Part shown: in pieces, positions 6,840-15,400 of the stretch
Layout: every line of letters starts with the position of its first letter
Position numbering within the stretch: position 1 is the first letter of the stretch
DNA from: CAVPNY01 sp963706905
GTDB taxonomy: Bacteria; Chloroflexota; Anaerolineae; Anaerolineales; UBA4823
Assembly: GCA_963706905.1 (NCBI GenBank)
Contig: CAVPNY010000014.1
Coordinates: 62,001 to 126,000, forward strand
Direction: 5' to 3'
Length of the DNA stretch: 64,000 nt
Notes under the pieces: model-generated
The model's database searches: none
What the model was told of the DNA's origin: nothing
What the model saw: only the letters and a program-made list of their open reading frames with translations
Position numbers and translations under genes: made by a program

Positions 6840-9077
6840 CTATTTCTGCACCGCCGGCAAGTAAAGCAAGGTCAAAGGGGGTGGACTGCCAGGCTGAGTC
6901 CAGTATAGTCCGGAGCCGTAGCTCCCCACGACCAGCAAGGGCGGATCATCCTGGGTAATCGCTAGCGAATAGAGGACTGGATAGAAAATCCCGTCACTGA
7001 AATCATGCCAGGTCTCCCCACCGTCGAAGGAGCGTAACACGCCATAGCCCTCGGTGGCCGCGTAAACCCAGCGGGAATTCCTGGGATCATAGACAATATC
7101 CCTCACAAAGGCAATCTCCTCAATCTTAATTTCCCAGGTATCCCCGCCATCGGTTGATTTGTAGATGTTCCCACTGCTGTATCCCGCGCCGACCAGGATC
7201 TCATCGCTATTGTCCGGGTTGACGGCGATAGCCTCCACAAAATTTGCCTCGGTCAATCCCTTGACCTGCCAGTGCTCGCCGCCATCGGTCGATTTGACGA
7301 TTCCCTCGCCATACTGCATCCCCGCCCACACCGTCGAGGGGTGCGTGGGATCAATCGCCAGCGACAGGATCGGTGGGATCGTGTCCCCGAACAACGGCAA
7401 GCCCTGGTTCTTTTGGCTCCAGGTTTGCCCGCCATCTATGCTTTTATAGATGCCGTCTCCAAAATGGGCCCCCACGTAGATCGGGTTCGATGCCCGTGGA
7501 TGGATCGCAATGCAGTTTGGGGATTTTACCGGCTCGATCGGCTCAAATATCTCACCACCATCTGTTGACTTGTATAAATCTGTCCCGGTAATATATATTA
7601 TGTTCGTATTTACCGGGTCGACGGCGATATCGCTGATCTCACCAAAGTAATAATCCTTCTCCTGGTAAGGCTCCGGATTCCTCAGGTAATACCCACGGCT
7701 CCAGGTTGCGCCACCATCCTGCGAGCGGTAGAAGAAACCATCCCCGGTGCCTGCATAGATGCGATCCGGGTTCTGGGGATCGATTGCCAATCCATACACG
7801 GTCGGCGCACTAATGCCTTGCCAGGCTGGTGCCCAGGTTTCCCCCTGGTCGATGGTTTTATACACGCCCCCTTCGTAGTCAAACAAGGGAGCTGTGGCGG
7901 CGTAGATCGTATTGGGTGTCGGATCATGAAAGGCAATCTCGGGCACAAGGCCTGAGTCAGACCAGCCCAGTCGTTGCTCCCATTCGCCGCCCGCGTTCAT
8001 GCTGATCTTAAAGCTGTCGCCCGCACTGTAAATGATTTCCGGATCGCCGGGGTGAAAGTAGAGATAATCCGTAAAAAGGCTGCTGTTAGCGTCGTACACG
8101 CCTGTGTTGATCAGCTGCCACTGCCCCCCTACAAAGGCGTAATACTCGCCGCCGATGATGGCAGCAAGCCGGTTGCCGTGGTGCGGGTCAAGCGCCAGGG
8201 CATTTACCGCCTTGAGGTACTCGCTCCCCTCGCTCCGGAAAGGCAGGCCATCATTAATCGCCGCCCAGCTTGCGCCTCCGTTGGTAGAACGAAATGCGCC
8301 ATCGTAGTTCGTTCCGGCATACACCGTGGATGGGTTAGCCGGATTTACCGCCAGGGTAAACACCCCATTGATATAGTCTCCCGCTTCGAGGGGGATGCCG
8401 GTTTCCTGTAGCGCCCAGCTCGCCCCGCCGTTTTCCGATTTGTAGATATGCCCGATGTACAAGCCCGGCCCGCCTGCCATGGCTGCATACAGCGTCTGCG
8501 TGTCCTGCGGGTCAATGGCGATATTAAAGATGACCAGGTTCTTCGCCAGACCATTGGACGAGTCAGCCCAGCTGGCGCCGCCATTGGTGGATTTCCACAC
8601 GCCATCAAAGTCGGTGCCGGCGTACAGGGTGTTGGGATGCTGCGGGTCGATGCGCAGGCTGCGGATCGGAAAGAAGGTCAGCCCGTTCCGGGCTGGTTGC
8701 CAGGATTGGCCCCCATCGGTCGTCTTGAACACACCGGCGTCGCGTGTCCCTACGTAGACTATCTTGGGATTGACGGGGTGGGCTGCGATGGAGGTCATCT
8801 CACCACCGAATAATGGATAGGTCTGCCAACCTTCGGCAGTCGCCAGTGGAACGCGCCTGTCTGATGACAAGAATTCGGTTTGCCTGTCTTCAAAAGATAG
8901 AAAATCCTGCCCCTGAAGTGGTCGGGGCAAGCGCTCAGGACCAAAATTTCCTCCAGTTAACTGCGTTTGTGTAGCAGCACTCTGGTTGATGAGCAAACTC
9001 AAGGCCAGCACCAAAATAAAAAGAACCCATTTGGACCTGGAAGGATGTAGTCTTGAACGGCAGATGGGTGCATTCAT
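6840..9077 (-). CDS. Secreted BNR/Asp-box beta-propeller protein, copy 1
   Basis: 745 residues. Uncleaved-looking N-terminal arginine-rich stretch then a signal helix (WVLFILVLALSLLINQS). At least ten Asp-box motifs of the form S-x-(D/N)-x-G-x-(T/S)-W follow, spaced as in sialidase-like or VPS10-like propellers. There are no sialidase catalytic residues that I can recognise, so an adhesion or binding scaffold is as likely as an enzyme. The start at 9077 is chosen over 9158 because AAGGAGGT precedes it and because the paralogue starts at the equivalent place. The protein ends in LLYLPAVQK, a tail shared with other exported proteins here. Tandem paralogue of the next gene. Confidence 0.85.
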   Translation of the reverse strand: MNAPICRSRLHPSRSKWVLFILVLALSLLINQSAATQTQLTGGNFGPERLPRPLQGQDFLSFEDRQTEFLSSDRRVPLATAEGWQTYPLFGGEMTSIAAHPVNPKIVYVGTRDAGVFKTTDGGQSWQPARNGLTFFPIRSLRIDPQHPNTLYAGTDFDGVWKSTNGGASWADSSNGLAKNLVIFNIAIDPQDTQTLYAAMAGGPGLYIGHIYKSENGGASWALQETGIPLEAGDYINGVFTLAVNPANPSTVYAGTNYDGAFRSTNGGASWAAINDGLPFRSEGSEYLKAVNALALDPHHGNRLAAIIGGEYYAFVGGQWQLINTGVYDANSSLFTDYLYFHPGDPEIIYSAGDSFKISMNAGGEWEQRLGWSDSGLVPEIAFHDPTPNTIYAATAPLFDYEGGVYKTIDQGETWAPAWQGISAPTVYGLAIDPQNPDRIYAGTGDGFFYRSQDGGATWSRGYYLRNPEPYQEKDYYFGEISDIAVDPVNTNIIYITGTDLYKSTDGGEIFEPIEPVKSPNCIAIHPRASNPIYVGAHFGDGIYKSIDGGQTWSQKNQGLPLFGDTIPPILSLAIDPTHPSTVWAGMQYGEGIVKSTDGGEHWQVKGLTEANFVEAIAVNPDNSDEILVGAGYSSGNIYKSTDGGDTWEIKIEEIAFVRDIVYDPRNSRWVYAATEGYGVLRSFDGGETWHDFSDGIFYPVLYSLAITQDDPPLLVVGSYGSGLYWTQPGSPPPLTLLYLPAVQK

Positions 9078-9466
9078 CACAATACCTCCTTGATGTCTTG
9101 AGCATTGGTCGGATGTGTTTCCCCGCCGGCATGTGTATCCGGCGGGATGAATTGGCAATATTATTGATATAATCGCGCAAAACCATGCAAATCGCGCCTG
9201 TTGGCGTGTGGAAGTGCACCTCAGGCAAAGGAGAGCAAGCTACAGACGAACAGGCAACCAGCACCGCAACCATAGCTAACATTCAATCAAAACGCCCATC
9301 CCTTTAGTCGTTGAACGTGCTAGCAATTTCCTGGAATTTCAGGAACCAGTCCACGCTGGTGCTCGTCTCGTAGAACCCAGGTAATCCTACGCATTTTCTG
9401 CCTCCTTCTGAACTGATCGATTGAATTGAATCGTTGACCTAAAATGATAAGATAAAATGCCTCCTT
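9078..9466 (-). promoter_or_regulatory. Upstream region of propeller copy 1, conserved with copy 2
   Basis: No convincing gene. The first ~115 bp before the ATG (ribosome-binding site, the segment around 9089-9120, and TTTTGCGCGATTATATC near 9170) match the region upstream of copy 2, so the duplication carried its promoter or leader with it. Further out (about 9303-9380, minus strand) a short open stretch ending FLKFQEIASTFND then stop may be the tail of a lost gene. Confidence 0.5.
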
Positions 9467-11707
9467 CTATTTCCGCACCGCCGGCAAGTAAAGCAGTGTT
9501 ACGGGGGGTTGGCTGCCAGGGTTAATCCGGTAAAGTCCGGAGCCGTAGCTCCCCACGGCCAGCAAGGGCGGATCCTGCTGGGTGATATCTAACGAATAGA
9601 GGATTGGATAGAAAATCCCAGCGCTGTAATCATGCCAAGTCTCCCCATCGTCGAACGAGCGCAACACGCCATAGCCCTCGGTGGCCGCGTAAACCCAGCG
9701 GGGATCCCGGGGATCGTAGATAATATCCATTACGAAGGCGATCTTCGAGATCTTGACTTCCCAGGTGTCCCCGCCATCGGTGGATTTGTAGATGCTCCCA
9801 TCCATGTATCCCCCACCGACCAGGATCTCATCGCTATTGGCCGGGTTGACGGCGATGGCATCCACGAAATTTGTCTCGGTGGTCAATCCTTTGACCTGCC
9901 AGTGTTCGCCGCCATCGGTGGATTTGACGATGCCGCCGCCGTACTGCATCCCGGCCCACACGGTTGAGGTACGAGCTGGGTCAATGGCAAGCGAAAGGAT
10001 AGGGCAGATCGAGCCGCCGAACAAGGGCAATCCCTGATTCTTCTGGATCCAGGTTTGCCCGCCATCCGTGCTTTTGTATATGCCATTTCCGAAACCTGAC
10101 CCAACGTAGATCGGGTTTGAAGCATGGGGAGGGATGGCAATGGAGTTCGGATATTTAACCGCATCGATCAGCTCGAATATCTCACCGCCGTCCGTGGACA
10201 TGTAGAAATTCGTCCCGGCGATAAATATCTTGTTTGAGTTCAACGGATCAACTGCGACATCGCTGACCGCTCCAAAGGAATAGACCCGTTCCTCATACGG
10301 TTCCGGATTGATCAGGTAGTAGCCCCGGCTCCAGGTTGCGCCGCCATCCTGGGAGCGATAGAAGAAACCGTCGCCGGTGCCTGCATAGATTCGATCTGGG
10401 TCCTGTGGATCGATCGCCACGCTATACACAGTTACGGCAGTGATGCCTTGCCTGGCCTCTGCCCAGGTTTCTCCCTGATCGATGGTTTTATAGACTCCCC
10501 CCTCGATGTCCATTAAGGGGGCGGTGGCGGCGTAGATTGTATTGGGGGTCGCCGGATTAAAGGCGATCTCAGGAACGTGGCCCGAGTCCGGCCAGCCCAG
10601 GCGCTGCATCCAGTTGACGCCCTGGTCGGTGCTGATCTTAAAGCTGTCACCTGCGCTGTAGAGGGTAGCCGGATCGGTCGGATGAAAGTAGAGATAATTC
10701 GCAAACAGTCCGTTGTTGGCATCGTACAAGCCGGCGTTGACCAGCTGCCATTGGCCACCTTGAAAGATGTAGTACTCGCCTTCGATGATGGCAGAGAGGC
10801 GGTTTCCATGATGCTGGTCAAGCGCCAGGGCGTTGACCGGCTTGCGGTACTCGACTGTGCCCTCCCGGAACGGCAGGCCTTCGTTAATGGCGGTCCAAGT
10901 GGCGCCTGCATTGGTAGATCGAAAGGCGCCATCATAGTCCGTCCCGGCATACACCGTTGAAGGGTTGACCGGATTTACCGCCAGGGCAAACACTCCATTG
11001 ATATAATCACCCGCTTCGAGGGGGATACCGGTTTCCTGCAACGCCCAGGTGGCCCCGCCGTTCTCTGATTTGTAGATGTGGCCGACGTACATACCCGGCC
11101 CGCCCGCCAGGCCGGCGTATAGCGTCTGGGTGTCCTGCGGGTCTATGACGAGGCTGAGAACGACCAGGTTCTTCGCCAGGCCATTGGACGAGTCAGACCA
11201 GCTGGCGCCGCCGTTGGTGGATTTCCACACGCCATCATAGTCGGTGCCAGCATACAGGGTTGCAGGATGCAGTGGGTCAATACGCAGGCTGCGGATTGGG
11301 AAGAAGGTCAGTCCGTCCCGAGCCGGCTGCCAGGTTCCGCCGCCATCGGTCGTCTTGAACACCCCGGCATCGCGCGTCCCGACATACACGACCTTCGGAT
11401 TGACAGGGTGTGTCGCGATGGAGGTCATTTCTCCGCCATAGAGTGGATAAGACTGCCACGTCTCCTCACTCGCCAAACCCAAACGCCTTTCGGTGGTCAT
11501 GAATTCAGCTTGCCCAGATGCAGAAAGAGGAACCGTCTGCCCCGGGTGCTGCCAGGAGGGCTGCGCCGGGCCAAAATCCTCGGAAGTTGACTGCGTTTGC
11601 GTTGCCGCGCCCTGATTGACCAGAAAAACCAAAACGAGTACGAAAATGAGAAAAACCCACCTGTACCTGGAAGGATGCAGTCTGGGTCGGTAGATGGGTG
11701 CGATCAT
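9467..11707 (-). CDS. Secreted BNR/Asp-box beta-propeller protein, copy 2
   Basis: 746 residues, colinear with copy 1 over its whole length and very similar, including the signal region (WVFLIFVLVLVFLVNQG), all Asp-boxes and the tail LLYLPAVRK. Start at ATG 11707 with AAGGAGGT at the same spacing as in copy 1; a GTG directly before it is less likely. The two genes are in direct tandem, so this is a local duplication. Most differences are conservative, which suggests both copies are kept functional. Function unknown; surface binding or glycan recognition is an inference from the fold. Confidence 0.85.
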   Translation of the reverse strand: MIAPIYRPRLHPSRYRWVFLIFVLVLVFLVNQGAATQTQSTSEDFGPAQPSWQHPGQTVPLSASGQAEFMTTERRLGLASEETWQSYPLYGGEMTSIATHPVNPKVVYVGTRDAGVFKTTDGGGTWQPARDGLTFFPIRSLRIDPLHPATLYAGTDYDGVWKSTNGGASWSDSSNGLAKNLVVLSLVIDPQDTQTLYAGLAGGPGMYVGHIYKSENGGATWALQETGIPLEAGDYINGVFALAVNPVNPSTVYAGTDYDGAFRSTNAGATWTAINEGLPFREGTVEYRKPVNALALDQHHGNRLSAIIEGEYYIFQGGQWQLVNAGLYDANNGLFANYLYFHPTDPATLYSAGDSFKISTDQGVNWMQRLGWPDSGHVPEIAFNPATPNTIYAATAPLMDIEGGVYKTIDQGETWAEARQGITAVTVYSVAIDPQDPDRIYAGTGDGFFYRSQDGGATWSRGYYLINPEPYEERVYSFGAVSDVAVDPLNSNKIFIAGTNFYMSTDGGEIFELIDAVKYPNSIAIPPHASNPIYVGSGFGNGIYKSTDGGQTWIQKNQGLPLFGGSICPILSLAIDPARTSTVWAGMQYGGGIVKSTDGGEHWQVKGLTTETNFVDAIAVNPANSDEILVGGGYMDGSIYKSTDGGDTWEVKISKIAFVMDIIYDPRDPRWVYAATEGYGVLRSFDDGETWHDYSAGIFYPILYSLDITQQDPPLLAVGSYGSGLYRINPGSQPPVTLLYLPAVRK

Positions 11708-11877
11708 CACAACACCTCCTTGATGTCTTGAGCGCTGGTCGGATGTGTGCTGTTCACCGGCTGGCGTACCCGGCAGAATGGATTAGGTGTATCCCTAGAT
11801 ATTATCGCGCAAAACAGGGAAAACCGCGGCTGGTAAGGTAAAAAATTGGAAAGGGATGACAAATGACCTCGGCTGAG

Positions 11878-12417
11878 TTACTGCCTCTTCGGTAGTCTTG
11901 GAATGATGAAAGGTACTTCTCGCCGGTACTGCAAGTAGGCTTCACCAAACCGCTCGGCCAGCTCCCTTTCCTCCATCCGCTTCAGGTAGAGCACCAGGCA
12001 GGCAGCTAAGCCCAGTACCAGGAGGATGCCAACGACTGTTCCCGCCATTACCCCCAGACCCAGGTAAGCCAGGATGGTTCCAAACGTCATTGGATTGCGG
12101 CAGTAGCGATACGGGCCCTGCGTCAGCAGCTCCTGGGTGGGCAGCACAGGGAGCGGCGTTCCCCGGCCGCGGGTCAGTTGCACATAGTTCGACCACAGGC
12201 CGAAGAACAATCCCACGATCACCAGCAGCCCGCCGACTATGTAATTCACTGCACCGAACTGGATGGACGGCAGGCCAAGCAGGCTGTCCAAGTACGGGCC
12301 GACCCTGATCACAACCAGTGGCAGCAGGATGAGAAAGACAACCCCTGCAAGCAGCATGGCCGCGATGTAGGTGCCGCCCCCATGTTCTTTTTGTGACCAT
12401 TTGACATAGCGGGACAT
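11878..12417 (-). CDS. Isoprenylcysteine carboxyl methyltransferase (ICMT/PEMT)-like membrane protein
   Basis: 179 residues, about four to five membrane helices. The C-terminal half has the family signature: LLTQGPYRYCRNPM, then EERELAERFGEAYLQYRREV and PFIIPR. In this family the conserved GPYRYxRNP and EE(x)xL(x)xRFGxxYxxY segments form the S-adenosylmethionine and lipid-substrate site. Substrates of bacterial members are mostly unknown (membrane lipids or small thiols). It starts 11 bp after the nitroreductase stop and is the last gene of a minus-strand cluster. Confidence 0.85.
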   Translation of the reverse strand: MSRYVKWSQKEHGGGTYIAAMLLAGVVFLILLPLVVIRVGPYLDSLLGLPSIQFGAVNYIVGGLLVIVGLFFGLWSNYVQLTRGRGTPLPVLPTQELLTQGPYRYCRNPMTFGTILAYLGLGVMAGTVVGILLVLGLAACLVLYLKRMEERELAERFGEAYLQYRREVPFIIPRLPKRQ

Positions 12418-12428
12418 TGCTCTCTGTC

Positions 12429-13188
12429 CTATTCCTTTTCAAGGATAAAACCGCACTTCTCCATCTGAGCCAGCAATTCCGTTGGATCCTTCAACCACTG
12501 GCCCCACTTGCGCGAGATGTGCTCAGTCCAAGAGTAATTATCGTAGGTGAAGGTCTCCTCTCGATCCCCCTCCAGCTTGATCTTGGCTTTTTGCTTGCGG
12601 TAATAACCCTGCGCCAGATAACCTTCATCCATGAGGCGCATGGCCTCTTCGACCATATCATCCGTTAATTCAGGATATCGATCTTCAAAGAGCGTGAACT
12701 CTACTGGATAACGCGGCCGGGTTGGAAACTCCTCCGCCGGGTAACCCATGACCAGCTCCACCAGCGGGAAAACCCGCTTGGGCAGCTTGTATTGTTTCTG
12801 GATGTGTTCTGCCCGGTATGGCGTGTTCCCCAGGAAACAGCTGCCCATCCCTAAACTCTCCGCCGCGATGACCATGTGTCTCGGCCATTAGAGCCGCATC
12901 CTGAATCCCAAACAGCAGCATCGATAGATCGTTCGAGACCATTGTCCAGCCGCGCTTGGCCATGATCAGTTCCATACGGTGCAGATCCACGCAGATCGTG
13001 AACCAAAGCGGCGCGCCGTAGGGGGCCTTCTTGCGGGTGAGCAACAGGCTGCATAACTGCCCGGAGAAGGGCGCCTGCTGCCCGGCGCGCACCACCGTTG
13101 CAATCACTTCATCGTTAGGTTTCTGGTCGCTATATTTACGGACAGATTTGCGGTTGAGTAACGTTTCGATAACAGGGTTGGTGAGCAT
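12429..13188 (-). CDS. Nitroreductase-family flavoprotein, frameshifted near 12876
   Basis: FMN-dependent NAD(P)H nitroreductase family, about 252 residues if repaired. The N-terminal half (from ATG 13188) has the typical start IETLLNRKSVRKYSDQKP and FSGQLCSLL. The second half, in another frame from 12875, has MVIAAESLGMGSCFLGNTP and LPKRVFPLVELVMGYPAEE, the usual FMN/substrate segments. The halves join cleanly (Ala-Glu-Thr, then Met-Val-Ile-Ala-Ala-Glu) if one C near 12876 is ignored. Either a true disruption or a sequence error. Upstream ribosome-binding site AAGGGA. Part of a cluster with the ICMT-like gene. Confidence 0.82.
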
Positions 13189-13203
13189 ATACAGTCCCTT
13201 CTA

Positions 13204-13557
13204 TCATGTTCCCATCATTGCATGGTAGATCGCATCCGGCAGCCCGTGAAGAATGGTCGAGGCGGCAATACTGCCGGTTTTCTCGCACACCAAGCCGAGC
13301 ACCACGGGCACGAAGGCAGTTGCCGCGATACTCAAATGGTAGCGCGGATTATGAAGGGATATGCCATATGCTGCCAGGTTTCTGCGGGTGACCAGCAAAA
13401 TAATCAAAGGAACAGCGATCATCACCGCATATTCTATGAAGAAGCGATTGAGCGCTTGCCTCTCCCACTCACCGATGGGTGAGATACCTACCAATGCCAC
13501 CAGAAAAAGCGTAAGGCTGAAAACGATAACAACATCGAGGACCGCTTTTGCTTTCAT
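13204..13557 (-). pseudogene. CPBP intramembrane protease with its catalytic core deleted
   Basis: About 117 residues. The N-terminal part resembles the start of CPBP-family membrane proteins (two helices, then RRNLAAYGISL). The end, KTGSIAASTILHGLPDAI, resembles the last conserved histidine region of the same family. The middle, with the EExxxR and FxxxH motifs, is missing, and the two ends are fused in frame at about Leu-Val-Cys-Glu. So it is probably an internal-deletion remnant and not a working protease, although the frame is still open. The ATG at 13557 is preferred over a TTG at 13587 overlapping the upstream stop. Confidence 0.6.
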
Positions 13558-13583
13558 GGGAAACCTACTCAGCGGATGAAAAA

Positions 13584-13991
13584 TCAAATCGCAGGTTTCA
13601 AGGTCAGTCCATACAGCAGGCCGAGTACCAGCATCTCACCCAGCCCGGTGACAAGGGTATACAGCAAAGCTTTACCGGGCACATTGAACATGACCCATTG
13701 GGATGCAGTGGACATGACCACCCGGAAAAACCACACCAGGATGGCAAAGCTGATGCCTTTGATCAGCCCGCTTTCACCGGGCAAGCTGGCATATAGCAGC
13801 AAAAATACGCCCGCCATGACGAATCCAAAGGTCAGGTCAATCAGGATGCCCACCAGCGGGTTGAAGGAGGTTTTTGCGATAGGTTTATAGAACTCGAATA
13901 GCCTTCTGGCAAAAGCGTTGGCATTAATTACGCCATCCAGGATGGCAAACAAGAAGCCACTGGCGGCACTGACGAGGATGTACACTGTCAT
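13584..13991 (-). CDS. Conserved four-helix membrane protein, unknown function
   Basis: 135 residues, four predicted membrane helices (ILVSAASGFLFAILDGVI, GILIDLTFGFVMAGVFLLLY, GISFAILVWFFRVVM, LLYTLVTGLGEMLVLGLLYG). It is first in a minus-strand run leading into the CPBP remnant, nitroreductase and ICMT-like genes. I do not recognise a named family. No charged catalytic motif is evident. Confidence 0.6.
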   Translation of the reverse strand: MTVYILVSAASGFLFAILDGVINANAFARRLFEFYKPIAKTSFNPLVGILIDLTFGFVMAGVFLLLYASLPGESGLIKGISFAILVWFFRVVMSTASQWVMFNVPGKALLYTLVTGLGEMLVLGLLYGLTLKPAI

Positions 13992-14274
13992 GGGATTTAC
14001 CTACTCCAGGGGTCAAATTCCGTTGAAACAAGCAGAAGCTGCCTACCCTCTCAGTGAGAAAGTTGACAGCTGTGATGTTGATACGAGAGAACTATGCTAT
14101 GTTCTTCCCTGATCATCAATCAAACCGCAAAGGGCAAGGATATTTCTTGCTTCCAAAATGAGTATAGCATTAATAGAAACCGCATTCAATAGCCAGTAGG
14201 GCAGGGTAATGTGGTTTTATTATTTGCGGGCATATCCAAGAGAAATTGAAATATAATCCGTAAATACTCATTTT

Positions 14275-15116
14275 ATGTCGATAGGAAAATCTCTTTCCGG
14301 ATTGTGGGCGCTGCTGGCCTGGAACAAGGCCTCCTACGCCCTGCTGAGCCTGTTTGTCTTTACCGTCCTGCTCATCCTGTACGTCTGGCAGCCGCTGGTA
14401 GAGGAATACATGGCTCTGTTCGACCCTGCCTACCCCGTCTGGAAGCAGATCGACTGGCTGTTGGTGGGCATCTTCGCTTTTATGTCGTTGCTGATCATGG
14501 CCGGCGCCGATCTGCGCCGGGACGCGTGGGTGGTTCTGGTAGGACTGGTTGGGGGATTGGTGATCGAGAGCTGGGGCACGCAGACCTTGCTGTGGACATA
14601 CTACACTGACGAGCGCCCGCCATTATGGATCATCCCCGCCTGGCCGATCGCCAGCCTGGCGATTGACCGCATGGTGCGCCTCGCCAACCGCCTCTTCCAG
14701 CTAAAAAGGAAAGGGCGTACCGGTGGCTTTATTGGATCAGCTTCACGGCTTTTCTGGGGATTATGCTGGCTTTCATCTGGCCAACCTTCGACCAGCCGCT
14801 GACCTGGATGGCGCTGATCATCTGCCTCCTGCTCATACTTACCCCTAACGATCGCCGCCTCAGCTTGCTGACGTTTGCCGCCGGGGCGGGATTGGGCTAT
14901 TTTCTGGAGCGCTGGGGGACGACGCGCGAGTGCTGGACATATTTCACCGGCCAAACTCCGCCACTCTTCGCCGTGCTGGCACACGGCATGGCGGCGGTGG
15001 CTTTCTGGAGGGCAAAGCTGCTGCTGGTCCTGGCGGCTGCACGCCTGCACATTTCCTTTCAACTACTTAGTCGCAGTTCGGCATACCGATCCAGCACGGG
15101 TATTGATCAACGATGA
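14275..15116 (+). CDS. Membrane protein with internal duplication, frameshifted near 14704
   Basis: About 280 residues if repaired. The N-half (from ATG 14275) and the C-half (open from about 14705 in another frame) join as Leu-Lys-Lys-Glu-Arg-Ala-Tyr-Arg if a run of five A at 14702-14706 had one more base. Multiple membrane helices. Both halves contain a similar segment: ESWGTQTLLWTYYTDERPP in the first, ERWGTTRECWTYFTGQTPP in the second, each followed by a helix. So this is an internally duplicated membrane protein. Family not recognised. TATAAT at 14252-14257 could be its -10 box, though no matching -35 is clear. Confidence 0.6.
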
Positions 15117-15400
15117 TGCCCACCACAAAAAGGCTGATGATGGTCAAAGAAACGACCGCCCAAATAGGATTGGCCGGATGCGCAATGGTGCCATTTCCGA
15201 GGCGTGCGTCCCGCACAATCGATACCAGTTGGCTACTTCCCAGCCCTGGTTGCGGTCTTCCGCCTGAAGGTGATGAGCGGCGGAAAAAAAGATGCCTTTT
15301 AGATCGGCTGCGTTTGAACAGCCGATCGGCGCGATAATATCAGAGAGCCTCAATCCTAAAAATCCTGTTCATCCTGTTTGAAACAGATAGGAACCTACCA

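Noticed and set aside
8935..9282. Minus-strand frame starting like a lipoprotein signal (MLAMVAVLVACSS)
   Set aside because: It runs through the conserved leader into the propeller gene in another frame, and the equivalent region of copy 2 does not keep it.
15117..15400. Several short frames between the duplicated membrane protein and the dehydrogenase
   Set aside because: No ribosome sites, no family resemblance and mutually overlapping frames; treated as non-coding.
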